Source: Lentzea xinjiangensis (GTDB lineage: Bacteria > Actinomycetota > Actinomycetes > Mycobacteriales > Pseudonocardiaceae). From it: DNA of 64,000 nucleotides. Of the stretch, positions 9,630-17,781 are shown piece by piece. The stretch covers positions 1-64,000 of the forward strand of contig NZ_FOFR01000022.1 of assembly GCF_900110955.1 (NCBI RefSeq). The letters are read 5' to 3'. The notes under the pieces are model-generated. The model searched no databases and was not told the DNA's origin. It worked only from the letters and a program-made list of their open reading frames with translations. Both the position numbers and the translations under genes were made by a program. Each line of letters opens with the position of its first letter. Within the stretch, counting starts at the first letter, position 1.

Positions 9630-10040
9630 CTGTTCAGCATCACCGTCCGCGATCACGTGATGATCGCCCACAGTTTCCGCGGTGAGGTCTTCGGCCCGGC
9701 ACAACGTCTGCATGGAGCAACGTTCCTGGTGGACGCAACGTTCAAACGGGCGGAGCTCGATTCCGACAACATCGTCGTCGACATCGGACTCGCGACCCAG
9801 GAGCTGGGCAAGGTCCTGGCCGCGTTCAACTACCGCAACCTGGACGAAGAACCGCAGTTCGCGGGCATCAACACCTCGACGGAGTGGCTCGCGAAGCACA
9901 TCGCCGACCAGCTCGCGGACAAGATCGCCGAGGGTGCTCTGGGTGAGGGTGCTCACGGCATCAATGCGATCACCGTCACACTCCACGAGTCCCATGTGGC
10001 GTGGGCGAGCTACGAACGTGCACTTCGTCCTTCCGGCTGA
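9630..10040 (+). CDS. Degenerate 6-pyruvoyltetrahydropterin synthase/QueD homologue
   Basis: A 136-residue protein of the PTPS/QueD T-fold. The family normally converts dihydroneopterin triphosphate, using three zinc-binding histidines and a catalytic cysteine. Here His14 and His28 (RLHGATF) remain, but the second histidine of the usual HGH is Ala30 and the cysteine preceding it is missing (GPAQRLHG). The start is probably CTG at 9630: GGAGG lies 5 bases upstream and the family's N-terminal strand FSITVRDH would otherwise be lost; GTG 9657 is the first conventional start. It is divergent from the GTP cyclohydrolase gene and overlaps the next gene by 23 bases. Confidence 0.85.
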   Translation: MFSITVRDHVMIAHSFRGEVFGPAQRLHGATFLVDATFKRAELDSDNIVVDIGLATQELGKVLAAFNYRNLDEEPQFAGINTSTEWLAKHIADQLADKIAEGALGEGAHGINAITVTLHESHVAWASYERALRPSG

Positions 10041-10989
10041 CGCCGGGGATCCGGGCAGTCCCAGCGGCGGCAACGTCTACGACCTGCGCGTGAGCGCGGG
10101 CCTGCACCGCCTGCCCGTCGCTGGTGACTGGCCGCGTCCGCGCGACACCGCCGCGTTGGAGCACGCGCTCGCGCGGATCCCGGACGGCGACGTCGTCCTC
10201 CTCGACGGCTTGGTCGCGTGTGGCGTGCCGGAGGTCGTCGTCCCGCACGCCCGGCGGCTGCGGCTCGCCGTCCTCGTGCACCTGCCGCTGGCCGACGAGA
10301 CGGGCCTCGACCCGGCGATCGCCGTCGTCCTGGACGAGCGGGAACGGCAGGTCCTGCGGGCCGTGAGCGCGGTCATCGCGACCAGTCCGACGGCGGGCCG
10401 CGACATCAAGGCCAGGCACGGGCTCGACCACGTCCACGTCGTCGTCCCCGGCACCGATCCCGCACCGCGAGCGCGGGGCACGGACGGCGTCAGCCAGTTG
10501 CTCTGCGTTGCGTCCATCACACCGCGCAAAGGCCACGACCTGCTGATCAGCGCCTTGCGCCGGATCGGCCACGACTGGCGGCTGAGCTGCGTGGGCCCGC
10601 ACCGGCCGTTCCTGGCCACCCTGCCGCGCGACGACCGCGTGAGCTTCCCCGGTCCGCTCGCCGGTGAGGCGCTGACCAGCGCGTACGCCCAGGCGGACCT
10701 GTTCGTCCTCGCCTCCCGCAACGAGACCTACGGCATGGTGGTCACCGAGGCGCTCGCGCACGGTCTGCCGGTCATCGCGAGCTCGGTTCCCGACGCGCTC
10801 GGGGACGGCGGCCTGCTCGTTCCCGCCGGCGACGAAAAGGCGTGGGAAGCTGCGCTGACGCGCTGGTTCGAAGATCGGGAGCTCCGGGCGGAACTGCGGG
10901 CCAGGGCGCTCGCGCGCCGGGCTGTTCTGTCCACTTGGGACGAGTCCACTCAGGACCTGCGGAGGGTGCTGGCTAGTCTGCGGCCATGA
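10018..10989 (+). CDS. GT4-type glycosyltransferase
   Basis: A 323-residue GT-B glycosyltransferase. The N-terminal half begins with a GGNVYDLRV loop; the C-terminal nucleotide-sugar domain has ASITPRKGHDLLISAL and the EX7E-like motif NETYGMVVTEALAHGLPV, the most conserved part of family GT4. It likely uses a nucleotide-sugar to glycosylate the product of the surrounding cluster. Start is the GTG at 10018, inside the end of the PTPS-like gene; the stop overlaps the methyltransferase start (ATGA). Confidence 0.88.
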   Translation: MHFVLPADAGDPGSPSGGNVYDLRVSAGLHRLPVAGDWPRPRDTAALEHALARIPDGDVVLLDGLVACGVPEVVVPHARRLRLAVLVHLPLADETGLDPAIAVVLDERERQVLRAVSAVIATSPTAGRDIKARHGLDHVHVVVPGTDPAPRARGTDGVSQLLCVASITPRKGHDLLISALRRIGHDWRLSCVGPHRPFLATLPRDDRVSFPGPLAGEALTSAYAQADLFVLASRNETYGMVVTEALAHGLPVIASSVPDALGDGGLLVPAGDEKAWEAALTRWFEDRELRAELRARALARRAVLSTWDESTQDLRRVLASLRP

Positions 10990-11765
10990 CCTTCGCCCCG
11001 GAATGGCTGGCACTGCGCGAAAACGCCGACGCGGCCGCGCGCTCGACGGAGCTCGTGGACGTGGTCCGCGAAACTCTGGTGAACCGGAACCCCCTCACCA
11101 TCCGTGACCTGGGTTGTGGCACGGGATCGATGGGACGATGGCTCGCCGGGAGGCTCGGCGGCGTGCAGCACTGGGTGCTGCACGACCGCGACCCCCGGCT
11201 GCTCGGGCTGGCGCAGGCCAGCGTGAGCGCCATCGGCAACGTCACCGCCGAGACGCGCGAGGGCGACCTCACCGCGCTCCGTGCCGCCGACCTCGCGGGC
11301 GCCGACCTGGTCACGTGCTCCGCGCTGCTCGACCTGCTCACCGCCGAAGAGATGAACGCTCTGGCCGCTGCCTGCGTAGGAGCACATGTGCCCGCACTGT
11401 TCACGCTCTCGGTGGCCGGCCGGATCGAACTCGACCCGGCCGAGCCGCTCGACGCCGCCTTCCAGGACGCGTTCAACGCCCACCAGCGCCGCGTCGTGGA
11501 CGGCCGGCGTCTCCTCGGACCGGACGCCCCGGCCGCCGCCGAAGAAGCCTTCGCGGCGCTCGGCGCCTCGGTCCGTTCGGCACAGAGCCCCTGGCACCTG
11601 CACGCCGACGCCCTGCTGGGCGAGTGGCTGAAGGGCTGGACCGGCGCCGCGGCGGAGCAGGAACCCGCACTCGCCACCGAGGTGACGGAGTACCTGCGCC
11701 GCAGGTCGACGGCCTCCGCGGTGGTCCACCACGTCGACCTGCTCGCGATACCGAGGACTGCCTGA
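10986..11765 (+). CDS. Class I SAM-dependent methyltransferase
   Basis: A 259-residue methyltransferase. The SAM-binding motif I is IRDLGCGTGSMGRWLA, followed by HDRDPRLLGLA (acidic end of strand 2) and ADLVTCSALLDLLT. The C-terminal part is less conserved and probably sets substrate choice. It overlaps both neighbours (ATGA with the glycosyltransferase, TGATG with the YbhN-like gene), so it belongs to the same transcript. The acceptor is unknown. Confidence 0.88.
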   Translation: MTFAPEWLALRENADAAARSTELVDVVRETLVNRNPLTIRDLGCGTGSMGRWLAGRLGGVQHWVLHDRDPRLLGLAQASVSAIGNVTAETREGDLTALRAADLAGADLVTCSALLDLLTAEEMNALAAACVGAHVPALFTLSVAGRIELDPAEPLDAAFQDAFNAHQRRVVDGRRLLGPDAPAAAEEAFAALGASVRSAQSPWHLHADALLGEWLKGWTGAAAEQEPALATEVTEYLRRRSTASAVVHHVDLLAIPRTA

Positions 11766-12727
11766 TGAAGAAGTTCTGGCCGTGGCTTCGCCTGCTGCTG
11801 GCGGCGGGGATCCTGGTGGGCCTGGGCGTTCGCCTGGGCACCGGGGCGTTCCTGGACGGGCTGCGCGCGATCGACGCGTTCTCCGTCGCCGCCGCGCTGG
11901 CGATCGGGTTCGCGACGACGCTGCTCAGCGCGGGCCGCTGGGTGCTCGTCGCGCGCCGCCTCGGCCTGTCGCTGTCCGTGCGGGCCGCGGTGAGCGACTA
12001 CTACCGGGCGCAGCTCGTCAACGCCGTGCTGCCCGCGGGCGTGCTCGGCGACGTGCACCGCGCGGTCAACCACGGCCGTGAGCAGGGCGATGTCGGACGC
12101 GGCGTGCGCGCCGTGTTCTTCGAGCGCTTCGCCGGCCAGGTCGTGCTGGTCGGGATCGGGCTCGCGGTGCTGCTCACGCACCCCGCACCCGGTCTCGACC
12201 TCACCGTGGACGGCACCACCGCCGCGCTCGTCGCGGCGGGGCTGGCCGGCGCGATGGTCGTCGGCTGGCAGGTCGGGCCGGTGCGCCGCATGCTCGTGCA
12301 CACCCTCGCGGACGGGATCCGGCTGCTGTCGCTGAAGACCTGGCCCGCGGTCGTCGCGCTGTCGGCCGCCGCCGTCGCCGGGTACGTGGCGCTGTTCGTG
12401 GTCGCCGCCCGCGCCGCCGGCTCGGACGCCACGACCACCCAGCTCGCCCCGGTCGTCGTGCTGGCACTGCTGATCATGGCGATCCCGGTCAACATCGGCG
12501 GCTTCGGCCCGCGCGAGGCGTTCCTCGCGGTGGCGTTCGGCGCCGCCGGGCTGGGCGCCGGGCAGGGCTTCACCACCGGCATCGTCTACGGCGTGCTGGC
12601 GCTGGTCGCGGCCCTGCCCGGCGCGGTCGTGCTCTTCCTGTCACGCCGGACCGGGGCCGAGCAGAGCGGCGTAGTGGCCGAACGACTCGACGAGCCCCGC
12701 GAGCAGGAGCTCGCCCTTGCGCGCTGA
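11765..12727 (+). CDS. YbhN/UPF0104 (lysylphosphatidylglycerol synthase TM-region) protein
   Basis: A 320-residue integral membrane protein with about seven or eight helices, of the family that includes the membrane half of MprF and GT-associated UPF0104 proteins. Diagnostic segments are SDYYRAQLVNAVLPAGVLGD and the late IPVNIGGFGPREA motif. Members often act with glycosyltransferases on lipid-linked substrates, possibly as flippases. Its last 87 bases overlap the converging creatininase gene. The TGATG junction ties it to the methyltransferase. Confidence 0.88.
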   Translation: MKKFWPWLRLLLAAGILVGLGVRLGTGAFLDGLRAIDAFSVAAALAIGFATTLLSAGRWVLVARRLGLSLSVRAAVSDYYRAQLVNAVLPAGVLGDVHRAVNHGREQGDVGRGVRAVFFERFAGQVVLVGIGLAVLLTHPAPGLDLTVDGTTAALVAAGLAGAMVVGWQVGPVRRMLVHTLADGIRLLSLKTWPAVVALSAAAVAGYVALFVVAARAAGSDATTTQLAPVVVLALLIMAIPVNIGGFGPREAFLAVAFGAAGLGAGQGFTTGIVYGVLALVAALPGAVVLFLSRRTGAEQSGVVAERLDEPREQELALAR

Positions 12728-13333
12728 CGCGAGCGAAGGACGCCCGACGACGCCGGACTCCGTGTACGGCGCCAGACCCAGGGTGAGCATGTGCCGCCGG
12801 TCCTCAGCCAGGTGGTCAGCGGATTCGTAGCCGGGACGGACGAGATCGGGGTGGGCGTGCAGGAGGATCGAGGTCTCCAGCTCACCCGCGTGCATGTCGC
12901 TGTACGACGAGGTCTCGATGCCGGCCTTCTCCCGCGCGAACGCCCAGTCGTCACGTCCGGGGAACAGCGCCAGCCCCTCGCCCTCCTGCACGACGTTCGA
13001 CAGCACGTAGTTGCCGCCGTGGCCGTTGACCAGGACCAGGCCGGTGATCCCGGTGCGCCGCAGGGAGTCCGCGATGTCCGTGACCACTGAGATCAGGGTG
13101 CTCGCGGAGATGCTGACCGTGCCGGGCCAGCCGGCGTGCTCCTGTGAGCACGAGAACTGGATCGGCGGCAGCAGCCGGACCGGGTGCGCCGCGGCGATCT
13201 CCGCCGCGATCGTCCACGCGATCACCGAGTCGGTGGCGAGCGGCAGGTACGGGCCGTGCTGCTCGGTGCTGCCGACCGGGAGCACGGCCACCCGGTGGTC
13301 GCGGACGTCGGCCGTGGTGTCACTCGGGAACAT
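12641..13333 (-). CDS. Creatininase-family amidohydrolase
   Basis: A 230-residue member of the creatininase family, metal-dependent amide hydrolases. Metal and catalytic motifs are Glu24-Gln-His26 (STEQHG), Asp35 (LATDS), NGHGGN at 103-108 and HAGELET at 148-154. The family includes archaeal ArfB, which deformylates FAPy in riboflavin and F420 synthesis, and MftE of mycofactocin. Given the GTP cyclohydrolase variant and the RibD-like reductase nearby, an ArfB-like FAPy hydrolase is the best guess (inference). The ATG at 13333 is preferred over a TTG at 13351; it overlaps the upstream dehydrogenase by 14 bases. Confidence 0.9.
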   Translation of the reverse strand: MFPSDTTADVRDHRVAVLPVGSTEQHGPYLPLATDSVIAWTIAAEIAAAHPVRLLPPIQFSCSQEHAGWPGTVSISASTLISVVTDIADSLRRTGITGLVLVNGHGGNYVLSNVVQEGEGLALFPGRDDWAFAREKAGIETSSYSDMHAGELETSILLHAHPDLVRPGYESADHLAEDRRHMLTLGLAPYTESGVVGRPSLASARKGELLLAGLVESFGHYAALLGPGPA

Positions 13334-14303
13334 GGCCCTGACCGTAGTCAACGCGGTGGCACAGCGCCGGGATCGCCCCGTCGGCGAGCTTCGGCATGAC
13401 GTCCGGCAGCTCCTCGAACGCGCTGGCTCCGGTGATCAGGGCGTCGAACCTGGCGTCGGCCAGGAGGTCGAGGGCGAGCGCCAGGCGTTCGGCGTAGGTG
13501 CGGTCCGGGCGGCCGACCGAGCCGACCTGGCTGCTGCGGATCGTGAGCCGGCGCGAGTGGAAGAACTCGCCGAGCGGCACCGAGATCTTCCGGTCGCCGT
13601 ACCAGCTCAGCTCGACGACCCGCCCCTCCGGTGCGAGCAGGTTCAACGCCGTGGTGAGGCCCGCTTCCGACGCGCTGGCGTGGAAAACCAGGTCGCAGCC
13701 GTCGAGCGCGTTGCCCGGCGAGGAGAAACCGACGCCGAGCCGGTCAGCCGTAGTCTGCCGAGCCGGGTCGGCGTCCACGAGCTGCACGCGCGCGCCGGGG
13801 AAAGACGCGAGAACGGCCGCGATGCTCGACCCGACCATGCCACCACCGACCACCGCGATCCGGTCGCCGATCAACGGCCGCGCGTCCCACACGGCGTTCA
13901 CGGCCGTCTCGACGGTGCCCGCGAGCACCGCACGCGCGGCGGGAACCCGCTCCGGCACCACGGTCACCGCGGTTTCCGGTACCACGTAACGGGTCTGGTG
14001 TGGATAGAGGCAGAACACCGTGCGTCCGCGCAGATGTCCGGGCCCGTGTTCGACCACGCCCACGTTGAGGTACCCGTACTTGACCGGCCACGGGAAGTCG
14101 CCCTCCTGGAAGGGAGCCCTCATCACCGCGTACTGGTTCTCCGGCACCCCACCGCGGAAGACGAGGGTCTCCGTGCCCCGGCTCACCCCGGAGTGCAGGG
14201 TGCGCACCTCGACCTCGCCGGGACCGGGCCCGTCCAGCGCGACCGGCCGGAGTTCCCCCTTTCCGGATTCGTTGAGCCAAAACGCACTCGCCGTACGTGT
14301 CAC
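13320..14303 (-). CDS. MDR-family zinc-binding-type dehydrogenase
   Basis: A 327-residue medium-chain dehydrogenase. The GroES-like N-terminal domain has GPGEVEVRTLHSGVSRGTE, and the Rossmann loop is VVGGGMVGSSIAAVLASFPG. The usual Cys-rich structural zinc loop is missing and the catalytic zinc cysteine is replaced by Ser-Arg (GVSRGTE), as in the BchC-like subgroup. GTG at 14303 is chosen because GGAGGT lies 7 bases upstream; a GTG at 14312 overlaps that site. It shares a transcript with the creatininase gene and is divergent from the CDP-alcohol phosphatidyltransferase, with only 40 bases between them. Confidence 0.88.
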   Translation of the reverse strand: MTRTASAFWLNESGKGELRPVALDGPGPGEVEVRTLHSGVSRGTETLVFRGGVPENQYAVMRAPFQEGDFPWPVKYGYLNVGVVEHGPGHLRGRTVFCLYPHQTRYVVPETAVTVVPERVPAARAVLAGTVETAVNAVWDARPLIGDRIAVVGGGMVGSSIAAVLASFPGARVQLVDADPARQTTADRLGVGFSSPGNALDGCDLVFHASASEAGLTTALNLLAPEGRVVELSWYGDRKISVPLGEFFHSRRLTIRSSQVGSVGRPDRTYAERLALALDLLADARFDALITGASAFEELPDVMPKLADGAIPALCHRVDYGQGHVPE

Positions 14304-14343
14304 TGACAACACCTCCGCCGCACGAAGTCACCAGGAGCACCTG

Positions 14344-15078
14344 ATGATCACACTTCAGCACACCAGGACACCTGTCGTAGTGCGGGAGCCCGCCGGCTGG
14401 GCCGTCGCCCAGGTGCTCGGGCTGGGTGTGGTCGCGGCCACCGCCGGTCTCGGGCCGCTCGGCTGGGCCGCCGGGCTGGCCTACGGGTTCGCCACGTGGG
14501 CGTTCCTCGGCTACGGCATGCAGCGCCACCGCGCCTCCTCGCTCGGTCCGGCCGACCGGGTCACGCTGACCCGCGGCCTGCTGGTCGGCGCGGTGACCGC
14601 GCTGGTCGCGGACCGCGCGGGCCAGGACGTGCCGGTGGCGCTGGTCGTGACGCTCGCGGCGGTGGCGTTGTCGCTCGACTGGGTGGACGGGCAGGTCGCG
14701 CGGCGCACCGGCACCTCGACGCCGCTGGGCGCGCGGTTCGACATGGAGGTCGACGCGTTCCTCATCCTCGTGCTGAGCGCGTACGTGGCCGTCCACATGG
14801 GCCCGTGGGTGCTCGCCATCGGGCTCATGCGGTACGTGTTCGTCGCTGCCTCGTGGCGGTTCCGCTGGATGAACGCGCCGCTGCCGGCCAGCTACGCGCG
14901 CAAGGTCGTCGCCGCGGTGCAGGGCATCGTCCTCGTCGTGGCGGCCTCGGGCCTGCTCCCGTTCGCGGCGGTGCTCACCGGTCTCGCGCTGGCGTCGCTG
15001 GTGTGGTCGTTCGGTCGCGATGTGCTGTGGCTGTGGACCACCGCGGCGGCGCCGGTGGGAGGATCCCGGCATGTCTGA
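14344..15078 (+). CDS. CDP-alcohol phosphatidyltransferase
   Basis: A 244-residue membrane enzyme that transfers a phosphatidyl or related phosphate group from a CDP-alcohol to an alcohol. The diagnostic DG-x2-AR-x8-G-x3-D-x3-D motif is complete: Asp115, Gly116, Ala119, Arg120, Gly129, Asp133, Asp137. About six helices follow the usual family plan. AGGAG sits upstream of the ATG. Its stop region overlaps the DoxX-like gene by 8 bases. In this cluster it may attach the soluble product to a lipid or polyol phosphate (inference). Confidence 0.92.
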   Translation: MITLQHTRTPVVVREPAGWAVAQVLGLGVVAATAGLGPLGWAAGLAYGFATWAFLGYGMQRHRASSLGPADRVTLTRGLLVGAVTALVADRAGQDVPVALVVTLAAVALSLDWVDGQVARRTGTSTPLGARFDMEVDAFLILVLSAYVAVHMGPWVLAIGLMRYVFVAASWRFRWMNAPLPASYARKVVAAVQGIVLVVAASGLLPFAAVLTGLALASLVWSFGRDVLWLWTTAAAPVGGSRHV

Positions 15079-15472
15079 GCAGACCTCAACCGCGGCGAAG
15101 GCAGGCAACGTCGTCGTCTGGATCCTGCAGATCGCGCTCGCCGTGCAGTTCTTCCTGAACGGCTACGCGTTGTTCACCGACCAGTTCGTCGCGAAGTTCG
15201 ACGACATCGGCTTCGGCCAGTGGTTCCGCCACCTCACCGGTGTCCTGGAGATCGCCACCGCGATCGGCCTGCTCATCCCGCGCGTCTGCGGCTTCGCGGC
15301 GCTGGCGCTGGCCGGGATCATGGGCGGCGCCGCGCTGACGGAGATCTTCCTCGTCACCAACGGCGGTCTGGACGACGCGGTGATGCCGATCATCTTCATG
15401 GTGTGGGCGCTGGTGATCGCGGTCTACCGGCGCGAGCAGGTCCTCGGCGCGCTCAGGCCGGCGAGGAAGTGA
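15071..15472 (+). CDS. DoxX-like membrane protein
   Basis: A 133-residue protein with four predicted helices (about 12-30, 50-68, 74-94 and 103-122). The pattern of a first helix ending in NGYALFTDQF, then GQWFRHLTGVLEIATAIGLL and a late IMGGAALTEIFLV fits the DoxX family. The function of these proteins is not established. It overlaps the preceding CDP-alcohol enzyme and its last 20 bases overlap the converging RibD-like gene. Confidence 0.75.
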   Translation: MSEQTSTAAKAGNVVVWILQIALAVQFFLNGYALFTDQFVAKFDDIGFGQWFRHLTGVLEIATAIGLLIPRVCGFAALALAGIMGGAALTEIFLVTNGGLDDAVMPIIFMVWALVIAVYRREQVLGALRPARK

Positions 15473-16115
15473 TTTTCGGGAAGTAGCGCAGCACGGCGAC
15501 GTCCCCGACTTTCGCGACGTCCTCCAGGTGGAATCGGCGAGCCGGTCCGCCGGGGAATTCGGCTGGATTCACGAAACGCGGGGCCGTCGCCTGCCCGATC
15601 AGCATCGGGGCGACCGCGACCCTGATCTCGTCGGCGAGTCCCGCTTCGAGGAACGCCGTGTGAATGCTCGTGCCGCCTTCGACCATGAGCCTGCGCACAC
15701 CGCGTGCGCCGAGATCGTCCAGAATCTCGGAGAAATCGCTGAAGGTTTTCGTTTCGGCGAGGTGGCCGACGGTCGTCGTCGCGCTTCGCGAGTAGACCAG
15801 CCGGGCACCGCCGCAGTGCCAAAAGCGCAGCTCAGGGTCCAAGTTGCCACTTCTGGTGACGGTGACCCGCAGGGGGAACTCCGGTTTGCCCTCGGCCGTT
15901 CTGCGCGCCCGTCGCTCCGCGCTGTAGACGAGCAGCCGCGCGTTGTCGCGGCGCAACGTCCCGGCTCCGGCCAGAATCGCGTCCGACTCCGCGCGCAACC
16001 GGTCGACGTGGTCGAAGTCCTCGGCGTTGGAAAGCGGAAACCTCTCGGTGCCGCGATCGTCGATGTGGCCGTCGATGCTGACGGCGACGCTCAGCAGAAC
16101 GTGCGGGCGGGTCAC
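15453..16115 (-). CDS. RibD C-terminal/dihydrofolate reductase-fold reductase
   Basis: A 220-residue NADPH-dependent reductase of the RibD-C family without the N-terminal deaminase domain. The start is SVAVSIDGHIDD, the nucleotide-binding part is LAGAGTLRRDN, and the signature MVEGGTSIHTAFLEAGLADE is present. In archaea the single-domain homologue ArfC reduces 2,5-diamino-6-ribosylamino-pyrimidinone phosphate, the deformylated product of FAPy. With the GTP cyclohydrolase variant and creatininase gene in the same cluster, this is a plausible third step (inference). The GTG at 16115 is chosen because family homology begins there. Confidence 0.9.
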   Translation of the reverse strand: MTRPHVLLSVAVSIDGHIDDRGTERFPLSNAEDFDHVDRLRAESDAILAGAGTLRRDNARLLVYSAERRARRTAEGKPEFPLRVTVTRSGNLDPELRFWHCGGARLVYSRSATTTVGHLAETKTFSDFSEILDDLGARGVRRLMVEGGTSIHTAFLEAGLADEIRVAVAPMLIGQATAPRFVNPAEFPGGPARRFHLEDVAKVGDVAVLRYFPKITSSPA

Positions 16116-16191
16116 GGGCCCGATGGTAGTGCAGTTGAACCGGACCCGGGCCTCCGCGCGTTTCCCCCATAGGTCAGGAAAGGGGAAACCG

Positions 16192-17772
16192 GTGAGGACG
16201 TTGTTGCGCCGAACTGGCACGGTCTTGGCGGGCCTGTTCGTGGTGGTCGTGCTCACCGCACCGAGCGACCTGGAGGAGTTCACCTTCGAGGCCTTCCTGC
16301 GGGTGCCGCTGGAAGGCCTCGTCGGCGTCATGGTGCTCGTGCTGCTGCCGGACCGGTGGCGCAAGCCCGCGGCCGTCGCCGGCGGTGTCGCGCTGGGCCT
16401 GTTCACCGTCGTGAAGATCATGGACATCGGCTTCGACATGGTGCTCTACCGGCCGTTCGACCTGGTGCTGGACTGGCCGCTGCTGGTGCCCGCCGTCGAC
16501 TTCGTCGACGTCACGTTCGGCCGCTTCGCCTCGGTGCTGGCCGTGGTCCTCACGGGCGCGCTGGTCGCAGGGATCGTCTGGCTGACCGCGGTGTCCGTGC
16601 TGCGGCTCGGATCCGCCGCGGCCGGTCATCGCCCGGTCGCCGTCCGCGCCGTGGCGCTGGCGGCCGTGGCGTGCGTTTCGCTCGCCGTGCCGGGGGTTCC
16701 GGTCTACTCGGACGCCGCCGCGACCTCGTTGGTGGACCACGCGCGGCGGTTCCAGGCGGGGCTGAACGACCGGGAGGTGTTCGCGGCGGAGGCGTCGGCC
16801 GACGCGTTCCGCGGCCAGTCCGGCTTGCTGTCCTCGTTGCGGGGCAAGGACGTCGTCTTCACGTTCGTGGAGAGCTACGGCAAGTCCGCGCTCGACCTGC
16901 CGGACGTCGCCGCGAAGCTGGACGACGGCAACGCACGGCTGAGGTCCGCCGGGTACGGCGCCCGGTCGGCGTACCTGACCTCGCCGACCGCCGGTGGCGG
17001 GAGCTGGATGGCGCAGGCGACGCTGTTGTCCGGGCTGTGGATCGACAACCAGCAGCGCTACCGCAACCTCGTGGCGAGCGACCGGCTGACGCTGCCGCGG
17101 GCGTTCCGCGAGGCGTCGTGGCGATCGGTCGGCGTGGTCCCCGGCATCACGCAGGCCTGGCCGGAGGGGGACTTCTTCCACTACGACGAGATCTACGCGG
17201 CACAGGACCTCGGCTACGCCGGCCCGCGGTTCGGGTACGCGACGACGCCGGACCAGTTCACGCTGGAGTCGTTCCAGCGCAACGAACGGTCCCGGCCGCA
17301 CGGCCCGGTGATGGCCGCGATCCCGATGGTGTCCTCGCACGCGCCGTGGTCACCGACGCCGGACTTCGTGGACTGGGACCGGCTGGGCGACGGCTCGGTG
17401 TACTCGGCCATGCCCGCCTCCGACGACCCGCCGGAGTCCATCTTCGGCCGCGACCCGGCGGCCGTGCGCGCCGACTACGCGCACTCCGTCTCGTACTCGC
17501 TCGAGTCGGTGATCTCCTACCTCGAGCGCTACGGCGACGAGAACCTGGTCTTCGTGTTCCTCGGCGACCACCAGCCGGCCCAGATGGTGACCGGCGAGGG
17601 GGCGTCGCGGGACGTGCCCATCACCATCGTCGCCAAGGACCCGGCGGTGCTGTCCCGCGTCGAGGCGTGGAAGTGGGACGACGGCGTGAAACCGGGAGGC
17701 TCGGCCCCGGTGTCGCGGATGAGCGAATTCCGGGACCAGTTCCTCTCGGCCTTCTCGCCGCCGAAGCTCTGA
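16192..17772 (+). CDS. LtaS/sulfatase-like membrane phosphotransferase
   Basis: A 526-residue protein: five hydrophobic segments in the first ~185 residues, then a large extracytoplasmic alkaline-phosphatase/sulfatase-fold domain. Likely metal ligands are Glu227 (FTFVESYGKS) and Asp459-His460 (FLGDHQPA); the nucleophile should be in the GGGSWMAQATLLSG segment. The layout resembles lipoteichoic acid synthases and phosphoethanolamine transferases, which move phosphate-containing head groups onto surface glycans. GTG 16192 is preceded by AGGGG at 6 bases. It is divergent from the RibD-like gene by 76 bases and may complete the cluster at the cell surface (inference). Confidence 0.85.
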   Translation: MRTLLRRTGTVLAGLFVVVVLTAPSDLEEFTFEAFLRVPLEGLVGVMVLVLLPDRWRKPAAVAGGVALGLFTVVKIMDIGFDMVLYRPFDLVLDWPLLVPAVDFVDVTFGRFASVLAVVLTGALVAGIVWLTAVSVLRLGSAAAGHRPVAVRAVALAAVACVSLAVPGVPVYSDAAATSLVDHARRFQAGLNDREVFAAEASADAFRGQSGLLSSLRGKDVVFTFVESYGKSALDLPDVAAKLDDGNARLRSAGYGARSAYLTSPTAGGGSWMAQATLLSGLWIDNQQRYRNLVASDRLTLPRAFREASWRSVGVVPGITQAWPEGDFFHYDEIYAAQDLGYAGPRFGYATTPDQFTLESFQRNERSRPHGPVMAAIPMVSSHAPWSPTPDFVDWDRLGDGSVYSAMPASDDPPESIFGRDPAAVRADYAHSVSYSLESVISYLERYGDENLVFVFLGDHQPAQMVTGEGASRDVPITIVAKDPAVLSRVEAWKWDDGVKPGGSAPVSRMSEFRDQFLSAFSPPKL

Positions 17773-17781
17773 TCCGGGATC

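Noticed and set aside
12641..13351. Creatininase gene as mycofactocin MftE
   Set aside because: No mftA, mftC or mftF neighbours; the nearby GTP cyclohydrolase and RibD-C genes fit an ArfB-like role better.
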